Assembly: GCF_020524355.2 (NCBI RefSeq)
Contig: NZ_CP129019.1
Location: 3,410,001 to 3,474,000 of the forward strand
DNA length: 64,000 bases
Reading direction: 5' to 3'
Source: Mesobacillus subterraneus
Lineage (GTDB): Bacteria; Bacillota; Bacilli; Bacillales; Cytobacillaceae
The notes below the pieces were generated by a model. The model had not been told where the DNA came from, ran no database searches, and saw only the letters and a program-made list of their open reading frames with translations. Both the position numbers and the translations under genes were made by a program. Numbering within the stretch: position 1 is the first letter of the stretch; each line of letters opens with the position of its first letter. Of this stretch, positions 8,127-15,636 are shown one piece after another.

Positions 8127-8384
8127 CTACTTTGCCCTTAAATCTACATGCCGTTTACACTTACAGCACTGATATAAATTAGGCGTTACTTCTTTATGTT
8201 TTTTCAACTTCCTGCAGGTCTGGCATGACATTGTAACATGCCTTCCTGTGGATTCATCATTGATGACCAGATCCTCTTCTTCAAGTTCTACTTCTAAATC
8301 CTCAATAACCTCTTCTTTCTGTGAAAACAATGCGTATGCGAACACCGCTGACAGCAATCCTGTACTGAAGCTCACCAGGTCCAC
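8127..8384 (-). CDS. Small protein with N-terminal hydrophobic segment and CxxC zinc motif
   Basis: 85 residues. A hydrophobic stretch at about 3-21 could anchor it in the membrane. An acidic linker follows (EDLEVELEEEDLV), then a possible zinc ribbon, CQTC and CCKCKRH. It is the last gene of a three-gene - strand set beside attL, 4 bases after the preceding gene. Function not recognised. Confidence 0.6.
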   Translation of the reverse strand: MDLVSFSTGLLSAVFAYALFSQKEEVIEDLEVELEEEDLVINDESTGRHVTMSCQTCRKLKKHKEVTPNLYQCCKCKRHVDLRAK

Positions 8385-8388
8385 ATCG

Positions 8389-8655
8389 TTACCTCCTTTC
8401 GCTTAGCACATATTCAATTGACCCTTGGTTCCGAACCGGTAATACCTTATAAGCAGTGTGGACGGCAAACTCACGTTGTAGCTCAGATACCAGCTGCACG
8501 TTGTCCAGGCTCTTTTCGATTAATAGCCCTGCCAGGGTTGTTGACCGCATGTTGCATGCTGTGGCTAGCTTGTTCAGCTTCTGGTTCATCCTGTTCGTCA
8601 TGGACACGTTCACTCTGTTTACTTTCTTTCCGCCTAAGCCCTTCCCTTCAATCAT
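8389..8655 (-). CDS. Ribbon-helix-helix-like DNA-binding protein
   Basis: 88 residues. Residues 11-50 read as a ribbon-helix-helix fold: a basic strand (KKVNRVNVSMTNRMNQKLNK), then a helix-turn-helix of the MetJ/Arc/CopG type (LATACNMRSTTLAGLLIEKS). Three small palindromes lie just upstream and are natural autoregulatory operators. Similar proteins act in plasmid or prophage copy control or repress toxin genes; which applies is unknown. Confidence 0.6.
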   Translation of the reverse strand: MIEGKGLGGKKVNRVNVSMTNRMNQKLNKLATACNMRSTTLAGLLIEKSLDNVQLVSELQREFAVHTAYKVLPVRNQGSIEYVLSERR

Positions 8656-8678
8656 ATTTTAATCACTCCCTTCCATTT

Positions 8679-8720
8679 GTCATGACAATTGACAGTGTCA
8701 ACCCTGTAACAGTGTTACGA
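8679..8720. promoter_or_regulatory. Three adjacent palindromes, probable operator
   Basis: TTGTCATGACAA (8679-8690), TTGACAGTGTCAA (8691-8703) and GTAACAGTGTTAC (8708-8720) are perfect palindromes. The last two share an ACAGTGT core and their centres are 17 bp apart. They lie between two RHH-like genes, upstream of the 88-residue gene. On the - strand TTGACACTGTCAA also contains a perfect -35 box. Confidence 0.6.
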
Positions 8721-8746
8721 AAGAGATCAGGAGGGAGGAGGCGGTA

Positions 8747-8950
8747 TTACCTTCCCACCACAATCTTAATGCCTCCCTTTTCGCTTTTCTGGGCAATCTT
8801 TAGTGCGGATTCTTTCTTCTGGATATCTGCCCAAATGAGGTCCTTCACGTAGCCTCCGAAGTTCATTCCCTCCAAGTGTCTGAGCATCTTGACGTCCTTT
8901 TCTTTGGTTTTATTAAAAGATACCGGCTTTACTTTTTTGTTCTTACTCAT
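8747..8950 (-). CDS. Small basic protein, possibly RHH-type
   Basis: 67 residues, strongly basic, starting MSKNKKVKPVSFNKTKEKD. It contains a strand-helix pattern (KPVSF, then EKDVKMLRHLEGMNFGGYVKDLI) that could be a short ribbon-helix-helix. It has its own Shine-Dalgarno and an inverted repeat at 8983-9002. It is the first gene of the set 8950 to 8127. Function unknown; partner or regulator of the next gene is a guess. Confidence 0.55.
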   Translation of the reverse strand: MSKNKKVKPVSFNKTKEKDVKMLRHLEGMNFGGYVKDLIWADIQKKESALKIAQKSEKGGIKIVVGR

Positions 8951-8982
8951 CCTCCTACCCCCCTTCTACTCGTTTAATAAAT

Positions 8983-9002
8983 GGTATTACTGGTGATACC
9001 AC
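8983..9002. promoter_or_regulatory. Inverted repeat in the divergent promoter region
   Basis: TGGTATTAC (8983-8991) and GTGATACCA (8994-9002) are complementary at 8 of 9 positions with a 2-base gap. It lies between the - strand RHH-like gene and the + strand 179-residue gene. Confidence 0.45.
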
Positions 9003-9080
9003 TTTATGATAAATATATTTACAAACTTTACCTGTCTTGATAGGCTGAAATTGGAATATTATTAGGAGGGGTGTTGTTTA

Positions 9081-9620
9081 ATGAAAAAGGCATTTAAGAT
9101 TATAGTTGGGCTATTTGGCGGTTTATTTTTACTCGTTGTGATTGCCTTGGTTGTAGACATTTCAAACGATGAACCTAAAGAGGTAGTCAAAGAATCAACC
9201 CAACCCGTAGAAAAAAATGAAATGAATTCGGAAAATAAACAAACTTGGGAAGAAAAGGTGAATGAGGTAGCTGCCAAAAACGCAACTGAAACGGAAAAGT
9301 TCGATGAAATAAGCTTATTTGCTAATGACTATGAAGCGACAGAAGATGAGATAAAAGATTTTGAACAGTTTATCATTCAAGAATACAAAGCAGGTAAATA
9401 CATAATGGATATTTCTAATCATGAATATATGTTAGGAAACATTTTTAAATCTCAAGTGGTTGAGGGGTATTACCCAGAGGGAGAACCAATGAAGAATTTC
9501 GCGTTCGATTTCTTCCAAAATTCAAAGTATAACTATCGTAAGGTTGAGAATATGACTAGTGGATCAACCTTGGCTAATGAAAGACAAATGGATAAAGCAC
9601 TTGAAGAAATGGGAAAATGA
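9081..9620 (+). CDS. Membrane-anchored or secreted protein of unknown function (prophage cargo)
   Basis: 179 residues. Residues 1-27 are a lysine-started hydrophobic segment (MKKAFKIIVGLFGGLFLLVV), either an uncleaved signal anchor or a signal peptide without lipobox. A charged linker and a helical C-terminal domain follow. AGGAGGGG precedes the ATG. It lies in the + strand block opposite to the phage lytic genes, typical of lysogenic cargo. I do not recognise the domain. Confidence 0.7.
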   Translation: MKKAFKIIVGLFGGLFLLVVIALVVDISNDEPKEVVKESTQPVEKNEMNSENKQTWEEKVNEVAAKNATETEKFDEISLFANDYEATEDEIKDFEQFIIQEYKAGKYIMDISNHEYMLGNIFKSQVVEGYYPEGEPMKNFAFDFFQNSKYNYRKVENMTSGSTLANERQMDKALEEMGK

Positions 9621-9627
9621 GTGATAA

Positions 9628-9852
9628 ATGGCTATCACCATTAGAATCACATACTTAACAAGAGGTATGCGATCGCAGCGTGCAGGCTCCTTTCCACTCC
9701 GAGGCAGGACACCAGAAACTGTAGCATCTGACTGGATCAATGAGATAAAAAAAGAAATGGATGTTGATGGATTGATTTCTGTCATTGTAGATGGGAAAGA
9801 GGATATAACTGAAGAAGTCAATATTCTGATAAAAGTCTCTCTTGATGAGTGA
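9628..9852 (+). CDS. Hypothetical protein, 74 aa
   Basis: Starts 7 bases after the previous stop, so it is probably co-transcribed. The protein is small and mixed alpha/beta (MAITIRITYLTRGMRS, then RTPETVASDWINEIKKE), with no cysteines or membrane segment. Function not recognised. The Shine-Dalgarno is poor, which suggests translational coupling. Confidence 0.5.
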   Translation: MAITIRITYLTRGMRSQRAGSFPLRGRTPETVASDWINEIKKEMDVDGLISVIVDGKEDITEEVNILIKVSLDE

Positions 9853-9941
9853 GGCTTCTTTTTTTGCATTTAAATTGAATATGATTAATCCGATATAAAC
9901 GATAAATAACTTTTTGCACTTTGAAAGGAGTTGTTTTTGTT

Positions 9942-10142
9942 TTGCATCCTGAAAGTTTAGGAGCCATTCTGAGGATGGAAAGATTCAAAAGAAACCTGAC
10001 ACAAGAACAAGTTTGTAAGGCCCTTCAAATGAAATCAGAAACACTTAGTAAGATTGAAAACAATAAAAGCGTTAATGGAAAGACAATTAAAAGGTTGATT
10101 GATTTTTATGAATTAGAAAATGGAAAAGCTCCTTTCAATTGA
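9942..10142 (+). CDS. XRE-family helix-turn-helix protein
   Basis: 66 residues. A single HTH_3 domain spans most of it: LGAILRMERFKRNLTQEQVC, then ALQMKSETLSKIENNKSVNG. The likely start is TTG 9942, 12 bases after AAAGGAG; the frame is open from TTG 9921, but that start overlaps the ribosome site. It is small enough to be only a DNA-binding domain, like Cro or a cargo-gene regulator. Confidence 0.65.
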   Translation: MHPESLGAILRMERFKRNLTQEQVCKALQMKSETLSKIENNKSVNGKTIKRLIDFYELENGKAPFN

Positions 10143-10202
10143 GTAAATATTAGCACACACTTTTCACTTATTACTGCTAAAGTTATCGTTGGAGGTATAG
10201 TC

Positions 10203-10415
10203 ATGTTAGGATCAAACGAAGTTATTTTAGAAGCGTTTTTTGAAGCTTTTACACCTGTGTTGAAGTCAATTTTAATTCCAATATTATTATGGATTGTGAT
10301 TCCGGGCATAGTTACCCAGGTTTTACTCCAGAAAAAAAGCGCCTACACAATTGGAGCTTTTATAGGGGTTATTGCAATGTTTACAATAGTCCCATATTCT
10401 AAAAGCGGTTTTTAA
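10203..10415 (+). CDS. Small membrane protein, two TM segments
   Basis: 70 residues with hydrophobic segments at about 18-41 and 47-63. TTGGAGG precedes the ATG. The segment contains PILLWIVIPGIVTQVLL. Function unknown; a superinfection-exclusion or holin-like role can be neither shown nor excluded. Confidence 0.5.
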   Translation: MLGSNEVILEAFFEAFTPVLKSILIPILLWIVIPGIVTQVLLQKKSAYTIGAFIGVIAMFTIVPYSKSGF

Positions 10416-10552
10416 TAAATGTTAAATGTGCCATTTTTATTGGTAAATAGCCATTTGTGAAAGCTAATGAAATGCCTGGGTTTGTCGAAAATTGTAACTA
10501 TTTGCGGAAATGTTTTTCTGATAAATAGAGCAATAGCCATCCACCTATTATT

Positions 10553-10576
10553 TGTAAATGTTATAATTTATTTACA
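10553..10576 (+). promoter_or_regulatory. Extended -10 promoter inside an inverted repeat, upstream of the STAS/ATPase pair
   Basis: TGTTATAAT (10559-10567) is a perfect extended -10 element. TGTAAAT (10553-10559) and ATTTACA (10570-10576) are perfect inverted arms around it, so a dimeric repressor bound there would block the promoter. No convincing -35. Confidence 0.55.
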
Positions 10577-10605
10577 GAAATAAACAAAAAGGGAGAGTCG
10601 AGCCC

Positions 10606-11499
10606 GTGGATGTAGCTTTACCGAAACAATTTACAAGGCATACTATGTACTCATTGCTAGGTGCAGTTATTGATAATGATTTAGGACCAAAGGATTCAAG
10701 AATAAATTTCGATTTTTGTAAATTGCAATTCATTGAACCTGCGGGGATAACGATTCTTAGCAACCTCTTTGAGTGGTTAGTTAGGAGAGGAGTACATGTT
10801 ACAATAGAATGCCCTGATGGAAATGAAACTGGAAACGGACATGTTATTCAATTTTTGGATGATTCTAGGTTCTTTCTCCGTTATATTGGTCATACTATTA
10901 CCTCATCTCCTTCTGTGAGACAAACAACAATACCCTTGCAACTGATACCATATTCAAACAGTTATCAGTGGCTACGAACTGATTTTGCATTTTGGCTTTC
11001 GAACCAACTAGGTGTAACCGTTCAGTCACTAGATAATATAATTATGTGTTTTGGGGAAATTTTTAATAACATAAATGATCATGCGCAGGAAAATACGGGG
11101 TGTATTTTCGCTCAACATTTCCCTAACCTTAAGGAAATCAAAATTGCAATCTCTGATTTCGGGGTTGGAATTCCGAATAACATTCGACAAATAGAACAAA
11201 GTCTACAGGATCATTTTGCGATAGCTCGGGCAACGGAAGAAGGAATCACTTCCCGTACTTCACCAAGAAACCTTGGCGCCGGGTTGCATACATTAATAGA
11301 AAATGTGGTAAAGGATATTGGAGGAGCTGTTCATATCCATTCAAACTATGGTATATTAAGTTGTGCTTTAGGCAACAATGAAGTTTATAAAACACCTGTT
11401 TTAATGAATAAGTTCTATCCAGGTACTTTTATTGAAGTGGTACTAAGGACAGATCATATCGAAAATATAACTGATTATGAGGAGGAGTTCGAATGGTAA
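10606..11499 (+). CDS. STAS-like plus GHKL-ATPase protein (partner-switch type), prophage cargo
   Basis: 297 residues. Residues about 32-75 look like a STAS strand-helix unit (INFDFCKLQFIEPAGITILS). Residues about 140-260 carry GHKL ATPase boxes: N box EIFNNINDHAQ, G1 DFGVGIP and G2 NLGAGLHTLIENV. Together with the DUF4325 gene downstream this resembles anti-sigma kinase and antagonist pairs such as SpoIIAB/SpoIIAA. GTG start with GGGAG 10 bases upstream. It has its own promoter and terminator, as an independent cargo unit. Its biological output is not known to me; regulation or defence are possible. Confidence 0.75.
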   Translation: MDVALPKQFTRHTMYSLLGAVIDNDLGPKDSRINFDFCKLQFIEPAGITILSNLFEWLVRRGVHVTIECPDGNETGNGHVIQFLDDSRFFLRYIGHTITSSPSVRQTTIPLQLIPYSNSYQWLRTDFAFWLSNQLGVTVQSLDNIIMCFGEIFNNINDHAQENTGCIFAQHFPNLKEIKIAISDFGVGIPNNIRQIEQSLQDHFAIARATEEGITSRTSPRNLGAGLHTLIENVVKDIGGAVHIHSNYGILSCALGNNEVYKTPVLMNKFYPGTFIEVVLRTDHIENITDYEEEFEW

Positions 11500-11798
11500 C
11501 AATTAGGATCAAGGACCATGTAGGACGCTGTTACTCCAACCACGATGGTAAAATCATTCAAGCAGTTCTAAAAAAGAATTTGCAATCTGGTAAAACGATA
11601 ATTGTCTCTTTTAATGATATTGGGGGCGTAACCTCTTCGTTTGTAAATACAGCGTTCATTGAATTACTCAATGAGTATGATTTCAGTTACATTAAGAAAT
11701 CAATCCGTTTTGTTAATTCTACAAAGCAAATTAATGACATGATTAAAAGTCGATTTGCATTTGAAACACAGAGAAGAAGGAATTTACAGGTTGTTTAA
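11493..11798 (+). CDS. STAS-like DUF4325 protein
   Basis: 101 residues overlapping the preceding gene by 7 bases, with GGAGGAG upstream, so the two are coupled. It matches the DUF4325 pattern: GKTIIVSFNDIGGVTSSFVN followed by the helix TAFIELLNEY. In STAS proteins the loop after the second strand is the phospho-acceptor region, and serines (TSS) lie there. It is likely the target or antagonist of the upstream ATPase. A terminator follows. Confidence 0.75.
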   Translation: MVTIRIKDHVGRCYSNHDGKIIQAVLKKNLQSGKTIIVSFNDIGGVTSSFVNTAFIELLNEYDFSYIKKSIRFVNSTKQINDMIKSRFAFETQRRRNLQVV

Positions 11799-11805
11799 GT
11801 TAATC

Positions 11806-11841
11806 TAAGCCCCTCTCAAATGAGAAGGGCTTAGTTTTTTA
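11806..11841 (+). terminator. Terminator of the STAS/ATPase operon
   Basis: TAAGCCCCTCTC (11806-11817) pairs with GAGAAGGGCTTA (11822-11833) with one mismatch. TTTTTT follows at 11835. Confidence 0.9.
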
Positions 11842-12630
11842 CCTCTTAAGAAACTCCCCAACAGCCTGGGCAGTAGCAAAACGATCAGGACCAGAAAGCA
11901 GCGTGACTTTATCTGCAACAATACCTTCCTTGGATCCACCGACAACATAAAGCTCCTTAGCCACTTCCTTTCCTTTTGCAACAGATCGCAGATAAATTGG
12001 AGCTCCTAACTTAATCGAAAGCCTCTCCGCTGCAGGGAAGTCCTCAAATCCGTTAATGACGACTGCTTTTTCTAACATATCATCTTCCTCCTTCGTTTTA
12101 GGTGTTGGCTTTGCTGCAGGTTTAGATACAGGTTGTTTTAGCCGTCTTAGTTCCTTATCAACGGCAGCTATAAATGCTTTCCATCTTCCTTCGCTTAAAA
12201 TTCTATGTGGGCAATACTTACCGCTCCAGTCTTGATGCTTTTTGACTCGCTCAACTCCCCAGCCTCTTTCTTTCAACATTTGGGCAATAAGTTTGATTGA
12301 CCTCGACTCTGCAGCTCGATAGAGAGGGCCGCCCGACTTGCTATAACAAATCTCGATATGGATAGACGATCGGTTTCCGGGACCTCTCCCACCGTCACCG
12401 GCTGCCCAGGCATTACGATTTAATGGAATACCCAAAATAGCTTCTTCACCATCTACAGCTATGTGGAAGGACACCTCTTTATTGTTGTTGATCATATAAT
12501 TTATTTCTGCTTCCGCACTAGCATCGTTGTAAGTGTTGTGGACTGTGATACTAGTAGGAGTCATGCTGTTAGGACACTTGATGTGATACTTTGATGTAGG
12601 AACAAGGTTTTGCTTTATTGGAATAGTCAT
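11839..12630 (-). CDS. Endolysin: N-acetylmuramoyl-L-alanine amidase with cell-wall-binding repeat
   Basis: 263 residues. The N-terminal 165 residues are an Amidase_2/PGRP domain: the HNTYND histidine, IHIEICYS, and the C-terminal metal-site motif KYCPHRIL. After a Pro/Lys-rich linker (about 166-185) comes a CW_binding_2-type repeat (KAVVINGFEDFPAAERLSIK, then LLSGPDRFATA). It cleaves the stem peptide from muramic acid to release virions. A good Shine-Dalgarno (AAAGGAGAG) precedes the ATG. It lies directly downstream of the holin and XhlA genes, the usual lysis cassette order. Confidence 0.93.
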   Translation of the reverse strand: MTIPIKQNLVPTSKYHIKCPNSMTPTSITVHNTYNDASAEAEINYMINNNKEVSFHIAVDGEEAILGIPLNRNAWAAGDGGRGPGNRSSIHIEICYSKSGGPLYRAAESRSIKLIAQMLKERGWGVERVKKHQDWSGKYCPHRILSEGRWKAFIAAVDKELRRLKQPVSKPAAKPTPKTKEEDDMLEKAVVINGFEDFPAAERLSIKLGAPIYLRSVAKGKEVAKELYVVGGSKEGIVADKVTLLSGPDRFATAQAVGEFLKR

Positions 12631-12675
12631 TCCGTTTCTCTCCTTTCCAAGTAAAAAGCTGCCCGGGAGGACAGC

Positions 12676-12912
12676 TTACAATTTTTTATTTCGCTCTAAG
12701 AACTTCTTCTGTTCTTTTGCCCTATCAGTAAAACCATAATGATTTTTATAGATGGTATACAGGGTAACAACTAGTGCAATGCCTGCAGACAAAACCACAC
12801 CAAAGGCACTGATACTCTCTTCTGTCAGCCAATTAAACTTTACATTCAATGTACCCAAAAACAACATAATGACCATCAGAAAGCCTGTGACTTGCATTAC
12901 AACATCTTTCAT
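12676..12912 (-). CDS. Phage holin, XhlB-like
   Basis: 78 residues with two hydrophobic segments (about 8-26 and 36-56) and a basic tail (KEQKKFLERNKKL), matching XhlB/SPP1-type holins. It forms membrane lesions that release the amidase. GGAGG lies before the ATG; the XhlA gene ends one base upstream. Confidence 0.85.
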   Translation of the reverse strand: MKDVVMQVTGFLMVIMLFLGTLNVKFNWLTEESISAFGVVLSAGIALVVTLYTIYKNHYGFTDRAKEQKKFLERNKKL

Positions 12913-12913
12913 C

Positions 12914-13177
12914 TTAAACGCCTCCTTGTGATTTTAAAGCTGCATAAAAAATGGCCACTGCCCCGGTAATCAATGCCACAATTAAAGCATTGGTGATGGA
13001 TCTGCGTAGCCATTTTGTATCTTCCTTTATTTCTTTCAGTGTATCTTTAATATCTGTAATATCGCGATCATGGAAAGCGACGGTTTGTTTGAGCTTGTCG
13101 ATTTCATCCTTAAGGTCCTTATCGGATTTCTTGAGTTCCGCAATGTCATTCTGTACGGTCTGCTTGAACAAATCCAT
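12914..13177 (-). CDS. xhlA: XhlA-type lysis protein
   Basis: 87 residues: a long heptad-rich helix (FKQTVQNDIAELKKSDKDL onward) followed by one C-terminal transmembrane segment, the XhlA (haemolysin) layout. In PBSX, XhlA and XhlB together allow lysis. I chose ATG 13177, since GGAGGAG is correctly spaced for it and would overlap the upstream TTG at 13192. Confidence 0.88.
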   Translation of the reverse strand: MDLFKQTVQNDIAELKKSDKDLKDEIDKLKQTVAFHDRDITDIKDTLKEIKEDTKWLRRSITNALIVALITGAVAIFYAALKSQGGV

Positions 13178-13255
13178 TGTTGTCTCCTCCAATGCTCACT
13201 TCCCCCCTTGCTGGTTTCTCTATGTCTGGCCAAAATAAAAAAAGCCTGGTTGGCT

Positions 13256-13489
13256 TTAGATCACTCCGCTAAAATTCAGATCGCGTTTTGTTTCCTGTTT
13301 CAATACTGTCCCAGCATCCACGATTACTTGAGTGATTTCCTCATCAGTGAGCGTAGGGTTGAGCTCAAACACCTTAACATGCTTATATTCGCCCTCTTTG
13401 TATTCCACATTAAGCACAAGCAAGGAAGTTTCCTCGCCTGCGCTATTGTGAACGGTAACCACTTGGGAATCCTTTACTTCATAAGTCAC
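13256..13489 (-). CDS. Hypothetical phage protein between tail and lysis genes
   Basis: 77 residues from GTG 13489, or 82 from ATG 13504. GTG is preferred because GGAGGTGAT, a near-perfect anti-SD match, ends just before it, while the ATG would overlap that site. Predicted mostly beta with an acidic C-terminal helix. Proteins of this size and place are common in Bacillus phages and have no assigned role. Confidence 0.65.
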   Translation of the reverse strand: MTYEVKDSQVVTVHNSAGEETSLLVLNVEYKEGEYKHVKVFELNPTLTDEEITQVIVDAGTVLKQETKRDLNFSGVI

Positions 13490-13494
13490 TTGCA

Positions 13495-15636
13495 TCACCT
13501 CCATCCTAAAATCATTACACCAACCTCTACAAAAAAGCCTGGAGATGTGAAGTTATAGTGTGGGCTTAGTCTTATGACGATTCTTCTTAAGTCCCCAACT
13601 GTCGGATACCTTCCATCCACCCTTTCGTATGCATACATTTCTTTAGCTCTTGATTGCAAGGAAACTGCAGATACAACCTGAATACCAACACTGTCATAAC
13701 CAGTAAGGTCAAGAGTGTATTCGACCCAGGATGAAGTATTGAAAGTCTGTGCCGGCACCCAAATTCTTGCTGTGTGCGTGTATAGCTTTCCATGACCTTT
13801 CACTTCTGGATCTGCATAATTCCCATCGAACATGTTTGGGATAGTACTTAAAACAGAAAGTAATGTTCGTCCTCCTACGGGAGCACCATCATATCCACCT
13901 GCAACAAGACTATTTCCTGCTAGTTGCATGAAACTGCTACTTCCAATAGCTTTTAGTATCCCTGCTAAAGAAACATTTCCGTTTGCGTCTACCATGAATT
14001 GATCATTGATGTTCAGACCATTCAGAGACTTAATATGTTTGGCTTCAACATAACCATCCAAAGCGATTTTAGCAGCTTGAAGTAGAATGGTAGTTGCTGT
14101 CTGGTTGATCAAAGAAGCAATGGTATTTCCGTTATAATCCGTCTGGCTAACTTTCTGACTGATCTGAGTCGCTTGCTGGGTAATACTAGACTCAGCTGAT
14201 GACATTCTTCCTTGTAATTCTGTTGCCATTTCATCCGTGTGTGGTTGCCATCCTGTAACAATAATCCCTCTTTGCACCATAGCATTCGAAAGCTGCGCTT
14301 TTACTGTAGAGCCGTTCTTTCCTCTCAACAATGCCATGAAATAAATCTTAGTTGTTCCTGCTAATGGTTTGAACACTCCTGAAGTCCGTCCTGTAATTGC
14401 ATCAGAATATGCTGTTGGAGTGTGATAAGCTTGCCCTAAATACGTTCCTGCATCGTTATAGCAGTAGGCTCGAAGACTTATTTCGCCAGATCCACTGATT
14501 AATTTTGAATAAATAGATGCTGTATAATTTTCAGTGTCTTTCACTGGAATCCAGTAATCTCCATTAATCATGCTGATATAAGCATAGTCACTCGCTGTAG
14601 TTCCAGTAACGTTTATTTCATATGTCCCACCTGACAAAAAGCCTGCGTTCGGAATATACGTCGTCGAAGATGACCCAGCCGATGTTTTTGACCAAACATC
14701 AGTATTCATGCTACTTTTCCGAAGCAGATTTGTTGGAGAAGTGCCATTGTAGTCAGACTGTGTAACCTTTAAGGCTATTTGATTTGCCTGTTGAGTAATA
14801 CTGGATTCTGCAGTAGACATTCTGGAGCCTAAAGAATCAATCTGTCCTTGTGTGTCTTCTGGTGCTGGTGTCCAGTCAGTGGCTTTGTTTCCTTCTTCCA
14901 ACTTTAATCCTTGTATGACAAAATCGCTTTGAACATTTCCATCTGATACATAAAACAAAATATTGTCTCCGTCTACCATTGTACTAGGTGCAGTAAACGT
15001 TATGGAACCACCACTGTTCAAAACACCAATAGTTAGTTTGATTGTGGTGTTTGTTGAGTTGTATATGATTACGTTAACATTATTCGGTCTAACCGTGCTT
15101 GAGTTTGTGATAGCTTTATTTGAAACTGTATACTGCTTTCCAGAAGTTATGTTAATAGAAAACTGAATAAACCATTTACCTGAACCAGCAATTTTTTCTG
15201 TACTCGAACTTGTTAAAGTTCCGTAGTTGTACTTCATGGTTGTTGATTTCAGTAAGTTTCTCACGCCAACTTTAACGTTACTCACAGCATTATCTGCGTA
15301 TCCCTTAGTGTCAGATATTCCTGTTTCGTAAGTTGTTTTTGTAACCCTTAAGGAAATCTCATTTGCATTCTGAGTTATAGATGATTCGGCAGTTGATAAC
15401 CTTCCAATAACCTCATTAGCAGGAACACCATTCACATTAGAAGTGTCCTTTGATGTGTTTTGATTTGTCACATCACCGATTTTTTCCCAATCGCCTGCAG
15501 CATAACTTCCTCCAGAAGCTTTGGCTACTTTGCATCGATAAACGGTTTGACCATTTGCCCATAGATCACCAATATCATATGGAGGCACCGGCTGGACAAC
15601 AAATGTCCGTCTCTTTTCGTCAGCCGTATCCTGGGC
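13495..15636 (-). pseudogene. Tail-tip/receptor-binding protein, distal part after an in-frame amber codon
   Basis: The frame continues directly from the preceding entry past TAG (15639-15637): AAKI-[TAG]-AQDTADEKRR, then VVQPVPPYDIGDLW. It holds three copies of a coiled motif (STAESSITQ-x-A-x-QI) near 15380, 14800 and 14180, alternating with beta-rich domains likely to bind carbohydrate, and a C-terminal beta domain. It has no good start of its own: the first ATG (15588, MPPYDIG) lacks a Shine-Dalgarno. Either the tail-tip protein is truncated here or the amber codon is suppressed. Confidence 0.75.
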
